A stretch of DNA of 41,817 nt from CAYFQV01 sp964654185 (GCA_964654185.1 CAZZIE010000019.1:1-41817); one strand, 5' to 3'. Counted from the stretch's first letter, positions 33,093-40,376 are shown. Made by a program: numbers and translations. The notes: generated by a model from the letters alone, not told the origin.

Positions 33093-34352
33093 TTACGTCG
33101 CCGAGGGATCCGCCACCAGCACCACTCGATTGAACCACACCGAGCGTTCCGCCATAGCGGTCAGGATCTCCGGGCCGCGATCGAGGGGCTCGGTGTGGCT
33201 GATGATCGGCGCGATCCGGAGATCCCGGTCCATGTGGCGAAGCACCGTGTCCCATTCGCTGTGGCCGCGCGGGGTGAACCGGGAGTTCCAGGTGCCTAGA
33301 ATCGTGATCTCCCGACGAAGGATGGAGGAGACCACCTTCTCCGGGACCTCCAGGTTCCCGGCAATGTTCCCCATGAGGACCACGCGCCCGAAGACGGCGG
33401 CGCAATTCAGCGCCTGCAGAAAGGTGGCCGGGAGGCCCACCGCCTCCAGAACCCAATCGGCACCCCGACCGCCGGTACGCTCTCTCACCGCCGCTTCGAC
33501 ATCGTCCCGGCGGGCGTCGATGGTCTCGAAGTCGAGCTCCCGGAGGATCTCCAGCTTGCGCGGGTCCACCTCGGATACCAGGACTCGCTCGACGCCCATA
33601 ATGCGAAACCACTGAGCCGCAATGGTGCCGATGGGGCCGCCCCCGACGACGAGGGCCGTGCCGCCGGGCTTCGGGGCCAGTCGCTGTACTGCGTGGAGGG
33701 CTACCGCGGCGGGCTCGGTCAGCGCCGCGTGGAGGAACGGAACCTCATCCGGAACGCGCACCAGGTTCGCCTCCGGCACCCAGAGGTACTCCTGGAAGGC
33801 GCCGTCCCGGCGCGAACCGAAGTAGTCGTATCCCGAGCCGACGGCGTACTCCCCGATCTCCGTCATGGGATCCTCGGGACGGGGGATCAGTGGAAAGACG
33901 GCGACCCGGTCGCCCGGAGAGAACCCGTGGGGGGACTCACCTTCGCCCGTGTCGGGCGCGGTCTCCCCGCGCGTCGGGCCGTGCCCTCCTGCATCCTCCC
34001 GGGTCCGACCCTCCGCGCCGGCGCCGCTGCCGCCTTCGTCCTGAGCCTCGCCGGGGACCTCTGCGACGGTCCCGGCGAACTCATGGCCGAGTACCAGGGG
34101 ATAGTGATACGCCTTGCCGTGAAAGGCGCGGGGAATGTCCGAGCCGCACACCCCGGCGGCGGCAACCCGGATCAGGACGGGGCTGGCCCAGGAGGGGTCG
34201 GGGCGGAGGGGGGCGCCGTCCGGGGAGGCGTCGCCGTGTCCGGGCGTCGCGGTGCGCGCCGCGTCCTGGTGCTCCGCCTCGGAATGACCGGCCGGCCCCG
34301 GCCGCTCCTCAACGCGCAGCTGTCCATTGTCCGTGAGAACTACCGCTTTCAT
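33093..34352 (-). CDS. Medium-chain dehydrogenase, galactitol-1-phosphate dehydrogenase-like
   Basis: The protein has 419 residues from the ATG at 34352-34350, preceded by GGAGGAGG. Catalytic zinc ligands are present: C69 (GVCGSD), H90-E91 (GHEFAG) and E213. The NAD-binding motif GGGPIG is at 237-242. The segment FPLIPRPED...YDYFGSRRDGAFQEYL aligns with galactitol/sorbitol-type dehydrogenases, but the four structural-zinc cysteines are absent. Two low-complexity insertions (about 23-55 and 101-143) make it some 70 residues longer than usual. It is divergent from a second dehydrogenase and a 3-epimerase, so a polyol or polyol-phosphate is the likely substrate. It ends two bases from the convergent NifX-like gene. 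Confidence 0.88.
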   Translation of the reverse strand: MKAVVLTDNGQLRVEERPGPAGHSEAEHQDAARTATPGHGDASPDGAPLRPDPSWASPVLIRVAAAGVCGSDIPRAFHGKAYHYPLVLGHEFAGTVAEVPGEAQDEGGSGAGAEGRTREDAGGHGPTRGETAPDTGEGESPHGFSPGDRVAVFPLIPRPEDPMTEIGEYAVGSGYDYFGSRRDGAFQEYLWVPEANLVRVPDEVPFLHAALTEPAAVALHAVQRLAPKPGGTALVVGGGPIGTIAAQWFRIMGVERVLVSEVDPRKLEILRELDFETIDARRDDVEAAVRERTGGRGADWVLEAVGLPATFLQALNCAAVFGRVVLMGNIAGNLEVPEKVVSSILRREITILGTWNSRFTPRGHSEWDTVLRHMDRDLRIAPIISHTEPLDRGPEILTAMAERSVWFNRVVLVADPSAT

Positions 34353-34395
34353 GTCGGCCTCCTCCCTGGGGCCTTTGCGCACCCCATCCTGTGCC

Positions 34396-34425
34396 AGCAT
34401 ACCTCTGCTCTCTGTTAAGAAACAA
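34396..34425 (-). promoter_or_regulatory. Possible promoter of the minus-strand dehydrogenase
   Basis: On the minus strand TTGTTT (34425-34420), 18 bases, TATGCT (34401-34396), leaving a leader of about 38 bases before the ATG. Moderate match only. Confidence 0.4.
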
Positions 34426-34455
34426 CCAACATCGATCATTGTACTGCGACTCTCG

Positions 34456-34484
34456 TTGTGGATGATCGAAAACGATTGTATAAT
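34456..34484 (+). promoter_or_regulatory. Promoter and DeoR-type operator of the sugar operon
   Basis: TTGTGG (34456-34461), 17 bases, TATAAT (34479-34484); the ATG follows after seven bases. The spacer contains ATCG-AAAA-CGAT (34465-34476). In wider context this resembles GlpR/DeoR-family operators with a TTCG...CGAA core. The DeoR protein encoded at 36279 in the same operon is the natural ligand; this is an inference. Confidence 0.7.
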
Positions 34485-34491
34485 CCCGGCC

Positions 34492-35538
34492 ATGGGACAG
34501 ATGAAGGCGGCATTCCTGGAGGGAATCGAGTCGATAGCGGTGCGGGAGACGGAGGTTCCGACGCCGGGAGCTCACGAGGCGCTCCTCAAGGTTGAAACCT
34601 GCACCGTCTGCGGATCCGACCTCAAGATCTTCACCCACGGCAACAAGCGGGTGAAGTATCCGACCATTGTCGGACATGAGGTGTCGGGCACCATTGTGGA
34701 GGTTGGAGGAGAGGTGCGGGAGCTCACGCCCGGGGTCCGGGTGGCGATCGGTGCGGACGTGCCGGGCGTGTGGAACACCAATGTGCCGGGGAAGGACGAG
34801 CACGTCGACTACGCCACCGGGCACGAGTTCCCCGGGGGCTTTGCCGAGTACATGCTCCTGAACGAGTGGATGCTCCGGTACGGCCCGGTGACCCGGATCC
34901 CCGACACCCTCAGCTTCGACGCCGCCGCTCTGGCGGAGCCGCTGGCCTGCGCAATCAAGGGCCTCGAGATGGCGCAGTTCAGTGCCGGCAAGAGTGTGTG
35001 CATAATCGGGCTCGGGCCCATCGGCATCATGCTCATGGAGGTGGTGAGTCACCTCGGCGCCTCCCGGGTCTTCGGGGCGCAACGCTCCCGGCCGCGGCTG
35101 GAGCGGGCGCGCACCTTCGTACCGGGGGCGCGGTACATCGCTACGGAGGAGGAGGACCTCCGGCAGGTGATTGCGGATGAGACGCTCGGGCGGGGCGTCG
35201 ACATCGTCATTACCAGTGCCGGGTCGGTGAAGTCCCACGAGGACGCGATCCACATTGTCGCCCCCGGCGGCTACGTGAACCTCTTCGGCGGCCTCCGCGG
35301 GGAGCCGGAGCTCTGCATCGACTCCAATCTGATTCACTACAAGGAGTGTTACGTCATGGGCTCCCACGGTTCGCACCCCCGGCACCACAAGCTGGCGGTG
35401 CAGTTTCTCGATCAGGGGATTGTCCACGGGAACGACTACATCTCAAAGCGATTCGCCCTCGACGACATTGAGAAGGCCTACGCGTTCCACGCCTCCCGGC
35501 AGGGCCTCAAGGCGGCGGTGAAGCCGCAGGGGGTGTAG
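34492..35538 (+). CDS. Medium-chain zinc-type dehydrogenase
   Basis: The protein has 348 residues from the ATG at 34492; ATG 34501 is an alternative start. It has the catalytic zinc ligands C40 (TVCGSD), H62-E63 (GHEVSG) and E149, and the Rossmann motif GLGPIG (173-178). The region that normally holds four structural-zinc cysteines reads IGADVPGVWNTNVPGKDEHV, with no cysteine. The following YATGHEFPGGFAEYM is typical of threonine/sorbitol-type dehydrogenases. It is the first gene of an operon with a 3-epimerase, DeoR regulator and TIM-barrel protein, so it probably oxidises a sugar alcohol or its phosphate. The substrate is not determinable. Confidence 0.9.
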   Translation: MGQMKAAFLEGIESIAVRETEVPTPGAHEALLKVETCTVCGSDLKIFTHGNKRVKYPTIVGHEVSGTIVEVGGEVRELTPGVRVAIGADVPGVWNTNVPGKDEHVDYATGHEFPGGFAEYMLLNEWMLRYGPVTRIPDTLSFDAAALAEPLACAIKGLEMAQFSAGKSVCIIGLGPIGIMLMEVVSHLGASRVFGAQRSRPRLERARTFVPGARYIATEEEDLRQVIADETLGRGVDIVITSAGSVKSHEDAIHIVAPGGYVNLFGGLRGEPELCIDSNLIHYKECYVMGSHGSHPRHHKLAVQFLDQGIVHGNDYISKRFALDDIEKAYAFHASRQGLKAAVKPQGV

Positions 35539-35540
35539 AG

Positions 35541-36275
35541 ATGGCGACACCACGCCGGCCGGAGGTTGCCGCCTCCATGATGTGTGCGGATTTCCTCCAC
35601 CTCGAGGAGGAGCTCGATCTCCTGGAGTCCGGAGGCGTCCACTACCTCCACATGGACATCATGGACGGCCACTACGTACCCAACCTTGCGCTCTCCGCGG
35701 ACTTCTGCCGCCGCGTCGGCGCCGCCTCGACGTTGCCCCAGGACGTCCATCTCATGGTTGAGGACGTTGATAGATTTGTGCCGATGTTTACGGATCTGCA
35801 GCCGCACTACCTCTCCTTTCATCCGGAGACCTCCCGGCACCCGGTGCGTACCATCCAGGCAATCCGCGCCGCCGGCGTCACCCCCGGGATAGCCCTCGAT
35901 CCCGCCGTCACCGTCGCGTCCGTGGAGCCCCTCCTGCGGGAGGTGGGCCTGGTCTGCGTCATGTCGGTCAGCCCCGGCTACTCCGGGCAGAAGCTCATCC
36001 CCTGGACCCTGGAGAAGCTCGCGGACCTCGTGGCGCGACGGGCCGCGCACAATCTCGACTTCAGGATCGAGATCGATGGGAACGCCTCCTGGGAGAACAT
36101 CCCGAAGATGCTCGCCGCCGGTGCGGAGGTGATCGTCGGGGGAACCTCGTCCATCTTCGACTCCTCCATGCCGCGGGAGCGCGCCCTCGGTCGGATCCGA
36201 CAACTCCTGGAGACGACCGGGCCCGGAAACGGCGAGCCTCCCAACGCGGGCGAGGCCCCCACCGCGGCGGAGTAG
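35541..36275 (+). CDS. Ribulose-phosphate 3-epimerase-family protein
   Basis: The protein has 244 residues, two bases after the dehydrogenase. The TIM-barrel epimerase motifs are present: ASMMCADF (Ser12), LHMDIMDGHYVPN (His37, Asp39), HLMVED (His70), SVSPGYSGQ (142-150) and EIDGNASWENIP (Asp179, catalytic). The usual SVNPGFGGQ is altered to SVSPGYSGQ, and the first loop differs from housekeeping Rpe. It is therefore more like catabolic members such as allulose-6-phosphate 3-epimerase. It would invert C3 of a ketose phosphate made by a neighbouring dehydrogenase. The last 20 residues are a Gly/Pro/Ala-rich tail. Confidence 0.9.
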   Translation: MATPRRPEVAASMMCADFLHLEEELDLLESGGVHYLHMDIMDGHYVPNLALSADFCRRVGAASTLPQDVHLMVEDVDRFVPMFTDLQPHYLSFHPETSRHPVRTIQAIRAAGVTPGIALDPAVTVASVEPLLREVGLVCVMSVSPGYSGQKLIPWTLEKLADLVARRAAHNLDFRIEIDGNASWENIPKMLAAGAEVIVGGTSSIFDSSMPRERALGRIRQLLETTGPGNGEPPNAGEAPTAAE

Positions 36276-36278
36276 GCC

Positions 36279-37082
36279 ATGATCGAGCGGGAACGGGAAG
36301 AGGTGATCTTGAGGATTCTCCGGACCGACCGCTTCGCGACCGTTGGAGACGTGGTCGGTGTGACCGGCGCGTCGGAGGCTACCGTGCGCCGCGACCTCGC
36401 CCGGCTGGAACAGAGCGGCCGACTGCGACGCGTTCGGGGCGGAGCGGAGTACGTCGCCGCGCCGGAGGGTGGCGCCTCTGAGAATGGCGCTCCAACGGTG
36501 GCCGCACAGCAACGCTCCCTCGAGGAGCGGGTCGGGCTGCAGACCGAGCTCAAGCGCCGCATTGCCCGGCACGCCGCGGCGCACTGCCGCGACGGGGACA
36601 CCCTTCTCATTGACGGCGGCTCCACGACGTACTTCCTGGCGGAGTACCTTCTGGACTCTCGCGTCACGGTTGTCACCAACTCCTTCGCGATTGCAGACAT
36701 CCTGCGCACCTCCCGGAGCGTCCGAGTGTTTCTCCCCGGCGGCTTGCTCGATCCGGGGTCGCTCCTGATCCAGGACCCCGCCGGACCCGACTTCTATCGG
36801 GACTACGCGGCAACGCGTGCCTTCATCGGTGTCGAGGGAATCGACGAGCGGGGAATCACCAACACGGACATGCAGGTGGTCCGGACACAGCGCAGCATGG
36901 TCGGCACCGCCCCCCAGGTCATCGTCCTGGCGGATGCGACGAAGTTCGCGACCGGCGGCCACCTGCGCTCCTGCGGTTTCGACGAAATCGATCTCATCAT
37001 CACGAATGCGCAGCCGCCGGCGGAGATCGCCGCAGCCCTTCGCGCACACAACGTGGGCGTGGAGATAGCGCCGACGAGATAG
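36279..37082 (+). CDS. DeoR-family transcriptional regulator
   Basis: The protein has 267 residues, three bases after the epimerase. The N-terminal winged helix (1-57: RFATVGDVVGVTGASEATV, RRDLARLEQSGRLRRVRGG) is standard DeoR. A variable loop with Gly/Ala (about 60-85) leads into the DeoR sugar-phosphate sensor domain with LIDGGSTTYFLAEYL, VVTNSFAIADIL, FLPGGLLDPGSL and LADATKF. Members sense phosphorylated sugars and repress catabolic operons. Its likely operator lies in the operon promoter at 34456-34484. A 14-base tandem duplication covers its stop codon. Confidence 0.94.
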   Translation: MIEREREEVILRILRTDRFATVGDVVGVTGASEATVRRDLARLEQSGRLRRVRGGAEYVAAPEGGASENGAPTVAAQQRSLEERVGLQTELKRRIARHAAAHCRDGDTLLIDGGSTTYFLAEYLLDSRVTVVTNSFAIADILRTSRSVRVFLPGGLLDPGSLLIQDPAGPDFYRDYAATRAFIGVEGIDERGITNTDMQVVRTQRSMVGTAPQVIVLADATKFATGGHLRSCGFDEIDLIITNAQPPAEIAAALRAHNVGVEIAPTR

Positions 37083-37096
37083 CGCCGACAAGATAG
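37062..37096 (+). repeat. 14-base tandem duplication at the deoR stop
   Basis: GAGATAGCGCCGAC occurs twice (37062-37075, 37076-37089), followed by a partial AAGATAG. A single copy would still end in the same residues and a TAG, so the duplication leaves the protein unchanged. Confidence 0.85.
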
Positions 37097-37142
37097 AATC
37101 GGCCGCGGTTGGCGCAGGCCGGCATCAGACGGAGGTAACGGC

Positions 37143-38081
37143 ATGCAGATCGAGCTCGGCATCAAGAGTGATCCCATAGAGTACCGCTTCTCCTGGGAGT
37201 GGCTCTTCGACCTCATGCGCCGGCATGATGTCCGCAATGTACAGTTCGGCTCCTTCACGGAGCTCTACTTCCTGCCGGACGAGTACTTCCTCGATCTCCG
37301 CCGCACCGCCGACTCCTACGGTGTGCGCATCAAGAGCGTCTTCACCTCCCATCGCGAGCTCGGCGGCGCCTTCACCGGCAACCCTCACCTGGAGCGCGCC
37401 GCGACGCGCAACTACGAGCGCCTCCTGGAGGTCGCCGCGGTCCTCGGCGCCGACTACTGCGGCTCCAACCCCGGCGCCGTCTATCGCGACCGTCTCGACA
37501 CCAAGCCCGACGGCATCCGTCGCTGGCTCGCCATGGCGAAGGAGTTCATGCACCGCGCCCGCGATCTCGGCCTCAAGGCCATGACCCTGGAGCCCATGTC
37601 GTGCAGCGCCGAGCCTCCGACGACTCCTGAAGAGATCAGGTCGATGATTACGGAGCTCAATGACTACCACGTGACCAACGCCGAATCCACCGTGCCCTTC
37701 TACCTGTGCACGGACATGGCCCACGGCCACGCCGACCGCAACGGCAGGGTGCTCCACGGCAACCTGGAGCTCTTCGAGCTCGCCGTCCCCTGGACCTGCG
37801 AGTTCCACATCAAGAACACCGACGCCATCTTCAACTCCACCTTCGGGTTCGCAGATGTCGACGTCGCCCGGGGCATCATCGACCTGGAGGAGATCCGCAA
37901 GCTCATTCTCCGCAACCGGGAGCGCTGGCCCGTAGACGACCTGGTGGGCTACCTGGAGCTCAGCGGCCCCAAGCTCGGCCGCGACTACGCCGACTACCTC
38001 CTGGAGGAGCAACTGGAGAGCTCACTGCAGCGGATCAAGCGCGACCTCGCCGGCCTGATTGCAGACCCGTCGACCGTGTAG
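37143..38081 (+). CDS. Sugar isomerase/epimerase-like TIM-barrel protein
   Basis: The protein has 312 residues; GGAGGTAACGGC precedes the ATG. The xylose-isomerase-like (AP endonuclease 2) barrel pattern is visible: VQFGSFTELYFLP, YGVRIKSVFTSHRELGG, LGADYCGSNPGAV, LGLKAMTLEPMSC (metal-binding Glu), FYLCTDMAHGHA (Asp/His), CEFHIKNTDAIF (His) and GYLELSGPKLG (Glu). The Glu-Asp/His-His-Glu set suits a divalent metal. Substrates of this superfamily are ketoses, aldoses or their acids; none can be chosen. It closes the operon begun at 34492, although the 60-base gap could hold its own start signal. Confidence 0.87.
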   Translation: MQIELGIKSDPIEYRFSWEWLFDLMRRHDVRNVQFGSFTELYFLPDEYFLDLRRTADSYGVRIKSVFTSHRELGGAFTGNPHLERAATRNYERLLEVAAVLGADYCGSNPGAVYRDRLDTKPDGIRRWLAMAKEFMHRARDLGLKAMTLEPMSCSAEPPTTPEEIRSMITELNDYHVTNAESTVPFYLCTDMAHGHADRNGRVLHGNLELFELAVPWTCEFHIKNTDAIFNSTFGFADVDVARGIIDLEEIRKLILRNRERWPVDDLVGYLELSGPKLGRDYADYLLEEQLESSLQRIKRDLAGLIADPSTV

Positions 38082-38131
38082 GGCTGCGCATCCGTGCCCG
38101 AGCCGCCGTGTAGGGCACCTGCGCGATCCAC

Positions 38132-38137
38132 TATACT
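38132..38137 (+). promoter_or_regulatory. -10 element of the phosphofructokinase gene
   Basis: TATACT lies 29 bases before the ATG, which has its own AGGAGA ribosome binding site. The -35 region is poor. A conventional, leadered promoter. Confidence 0.45.
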
Positions 38138-38166
38138 GGCCGTAGCCCCCACGCAGGAGAAGGCGT

Positions 38167-39309
38167 ATGGCCAGCAAGAAATCGAAGACACGATGTATCG
38201 GCATTCTCACCAGCGGCGGCGACTGTCCCGGTCTGAACGCCGCCATTCGGGGAGTAGCCAAGGCCGCCATCAGCGTGTACGGCATGCAGGTGGTGGGTTT
38301 CCTGGACGGCTTTCGCGGCCTGGTGCAGAACCGCACCCGCATCCTGGAGGACCGCGACGTCAGCGGCATCCTCACCCAGGGCGGCACCATCCTCGGTACC
38401 GCCCGGGACAAGCCCCACAAGATGCCCATGGGCGGCAAGAAGATGGACATGACCCTCGCGGCGGTGGAGAACATCAAGAAGCACCACATCGATTGCCTGG
38501 TATGCCTGGGCGGCGGCGGCACTCAGAAGAACGCCTTCCACCTCCACAAGGAGGGCGGCATCAACGTGCTGACCCTGCCCAAGACAATCGACAACGACGT
38601 GGCAAAGACCGACATCACCTTCGGCTTCGATACCGCCATGAACATTGCCGCCGAGGCGATCGACCGCCTCCATACCACGGCAACCAGTCACCATCGCATC
38701 ATTGTCTGTGAGATCATGGGCCATAACTCGGGGTGGCTCGCCCTCGGTGCCGGGATTGCCGGCGGCGCCGACGTGATCCTGATTCCGGAGATCCCGTACA
38801 ACCTCAAGAGCGTCGCCGACCACCTGCAGCAGCGCCGGATGAGCGGCAAGCGCTTCTCGATCATTGCCGTCGCCGAGGGCGCCATCTCCCAGGAGGAGGC
38901 CAAGACGCAGGCGGAGGACAAGAAGTCCGGGAAGAAGAGCAACGGCAGTGAGCTCGTGGTTGAGCACGATGCCCAGGGCCAGCCCTACCGGCTCGTCCAG
39001 GAACCGAAGGCGAGTCAGATCGCCCGACAGCTCCAGCAGCTCACGGGGACGGAGGCGCGGGTCACCTCTCTGGGTCACGTACAGCGGGGCGGGAGCCCTT
39101 CACCCCGGGACCGTCTGGTCTGCTCGCTCCTCGGAGCGAAGGCCGCGGAGCTCCTTGCCGAAGGAACGTACAACGTCATGGTCGCGGTCAAAGGTGACGC
39201 CTGCGAGCCCGTGCCCCTGGAGAAGGTCGCCGGCAACAAGAAGACCGTTCCGGCGGACCACCCGTGGATCCACACGGCCCAGCTGGTCGGGACGTGCATG
39301 GGCACATGA
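38167..39309 (+). CDS. pfkA: 6-phosphofructokinase with an atypical GGGGTQ nucleotide site
   Basis: The protein has 380 residues. It phosphorylates fructose 6-phosphate in glycolysis. Motifs: TSGGDCPGLNA (15-25), the phosphate-donor loop GGGGTQ (115-120) in place of GGDGS (ATP enzymes) or GGDDT (pyrophosphate enzymes), PKTIDND (138-144, catalytic Asp; Lys in the position usual for pyrophosphate and clade X enzymes), MGHNSGWLA and GHVQRGGSPSPRDR. A Lys/Glu-rich insertion (about 245-275) is present. The donor, ATP or pyrophosphate, cannot be settled. It has its own promoter and ribosome binding site and ends before a bidirectional hairpin. Confidence 0.95.
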   Translation: MASKKSKTRCIGILTSGGDCPGLNAAIRGVAKAAISVYGMQVVGFLDGFRGLVQNRTRILEDRDVSGILTQGGTILGTARDKPHKMPMGGKKMDMTLAAVENIKKHHIDCLVCLGGGGTQKNAFHLHKEGGINVLTLPKTIDNDVAKTDITFGFDTAMNIAAEAIDRLHTTATSHHRIIVCEIMGHNSGWLALGAGIAGGADVILIPEIPYNLKSVADHLQQRRMSGKRFSIIAVAEGAISQEEAKTQAEDKKSGKKSNGSELVVEHDAQGQPYRLVQEPKASQIARQLQQLTGTEARVTSLGHVQRGGSPSPRDRLVCSLLGAKAAELLAEGTYNVMVAVKGDACEPVPLEKVAGNKKTVPADHPWIHTAQLVGTCMGT

Positions 39310-39331
39310 CCGGAGGCCCGGCGAAGGGCTG

Positions 39332-39348
39332 CGACCATGGCATGGTCG
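39332..39348. terminator. Hairpin between convergent pfk and padR genes
   Basis: CGACCAT-GGC-ATGGTCG forms a seven-pair stem 22 bases after the pfk stop and 5 bases from the padR stop. No T-run follows on either strand, so the terminator call is tentative. Confidence 0.4.
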
Positions 39349-39353
39349 AGGGA

Positions 39354-39767
39354 TCATTCGGAGACGCCGGTGACCTCTGAGAGGCGATGCAGGAAACGCT
39401 CAAGAAGAGCCATGCGCTCCTTTGCGGTGTTCCGCCATTCCTCGAGGTGTGACCTGCCGGCGGGTGTGAGAGCGTAGACCTTTCGTGCCGGCCCTCCGGC
39501 GCCCGAGCGCAGTGTCGAGGATAGCGCGCCATCCTGTTCCAGCCGGCGCAGTGTGCGGTAGACCACCCCGGGGTCCGGGACCATTTCTTCCGGCAGTTCA
39601 TCCGAAAGCTGCCTCACCAACTCGTAACCGTGGTTATCCCGCTCGGCCAGGAGGAGGAGCAGCCACGCCTGCAGGAGTGCGTGAATCCTCGGCTCCGACC
39701 CCTGGGAGTAACCGCCCTGAGTCCGTTCTTGATCGTTTCGGGATCGATGTCCGGCCTCTCTGCGCAT
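39354..39767 (-). CDS. PadR-family transcriptional regulator
   Basis: The protein has 137 residues from the ATG at 39767-39765 (a GTG precedes it directly). The PadR winged helix is at about 28-100: ALLQAWLLLLLAERDNHGYELV, VVYRTLRRLEQDGALSS, ARKVYALTPAGRSHLEEW. A C-terminal dimerisation helix follows (MALLERFLHRLSEV). The -10 lies six bases before the ATG. A 19-base palindrome in the promoter is the likely operator, shared with the divergent cupin gene. The inducer is unknown. Confidence 0.92.
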   Translation of the reverse strand: MRREAGHRSRNDQERTQGGYSQGSEPRIHALLQAWLLLLLAERDNHGYELVRQLSDELPEEMVPDPGVVYRTLRRLEQDGALSSTLRSGAGGPARKVYALTPAGRSHLEEWRNTAKERMALLERFLHRLSEVTGVSE

Positions 39768-39773
39768 CACCCG

Positions 39774-39804
39774 AATCTACGTCACTATTGACACGAAGTC
39801 AATA
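39774..39804. promoter_or_regulatory. PadR promoter and palindromic operator shared with the cupin gene
   Basis: TATTGAC-ACGAA-GTCAATA (39786-39804) is a perfect inverted repeat. On the minus strand it supplies TTGACT (39802-39797), 17 bases from TAGATT (39779-39774) for padR. On the plus strand it supplies TTGACA (39788-39793), 18 bases from TAAGCT (39812-39817) for the cupin gene. Binding would block both -35 elements. Confidence 0.75.
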
Positions 39805-39892
39805 ATGGTCGTAAGCTTTGTTTCAGACTCCGGGAGCTCATGAACTGCCGGAGCCGACTTTGTGACAATCACGTTGATCAAGGAGTTATCTC

Positions 39893-40312
39893 ATGGAAGA
39901 AGGCAAAGGCAAGAAGCCCTACGTTGTCGACATTGAAGAACTGACCACACAGAACAGTAATTTCCGGACCGCGGAATGGACCGGTGAGTTTCTGCAGATG
40001 ACCACGATGTCCATTGCCGTCGGCGGCGAAGTCGGACTGGAGATCCACAAAGACACCGATCAGTTTCTGAGAATTGAAGCGGGCAAGGCCCGCGTCCTCA
40101 TGGGTAAGGAGAAAGACAACTTCGATTTTGAAAGAGAAGCCGAAGATGATGACGCGATATTCATACCGTCGGGGTACTGGCACAACATTCTGAACATTGG
40201 TGACGAGCCCCTCAAGCTGTACTCGATTTACGCTCCTCCTCACCATCCCGTCGGCACCGTCCATGAGACGTATGAGATCGCCATGGCGGCAGAGGAAGAG
40301 GAAGACCATTAG
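39893..40312 (+). CDS. Cupin-domain protein
   Basis: The protein has 139 residues; AAGGAG lies nine bases before the ATG. A single cupin fold is seen: VGLEIHKDTDQFLRIEAGKARV (first motif, with His and Glu/Asp-like ligands), then DAIFIPSGYWHNILNIGDEPLKLYSIY (second motif, His). An acidic tail (EEEEDH) ends it. It resembles mannose-6-phosphate isomerase-like small cupins, whose function is mostly unknown. The gene is visibly less GC-rich than its neighbours. Its promoter shares the PadR palindrome, so PadR control is likely, and it is followed by a good terminator. Confidence 0.9.
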   Translation: MEEGKGKKPYVVDIEELTTQNSNFRTAEWTGEFLQMTTMSIAVGGEVGLEIHKDTDQFLRIEAGKARVLMGKEKDNFDFEREAEDDDAIFIPSGYWHNILNIGDEPLKLYSIYAPPHHPVGTVHETYEIAMAAEEEEDH

Positions 40313-40348
40313 AAGGATTTCGGGCGGGAGATGGTCTTCGGACGCGGA

Positions 40349-40376
40349 GCGGTGCTTCCTCGAAGCACCGCATTTT
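40349..40376 (+). terminator. Intrinsic terminator after the cupin gene
   Basis: A perfect ten-pair stem (GCGGTGCTTC / GAAGCACCGC, loop CTC, 40349-40371) is followed by ATTTT. This is the best intrinsic terminator in the window. Confidence 0.85.

Noticed and set aside
33693..34418. Plus-strand open frame over the minus-strand dehydrogenase
   Set aside because: No start signal and no motifs; the minus strand encodes a recognised dehydrogenase.
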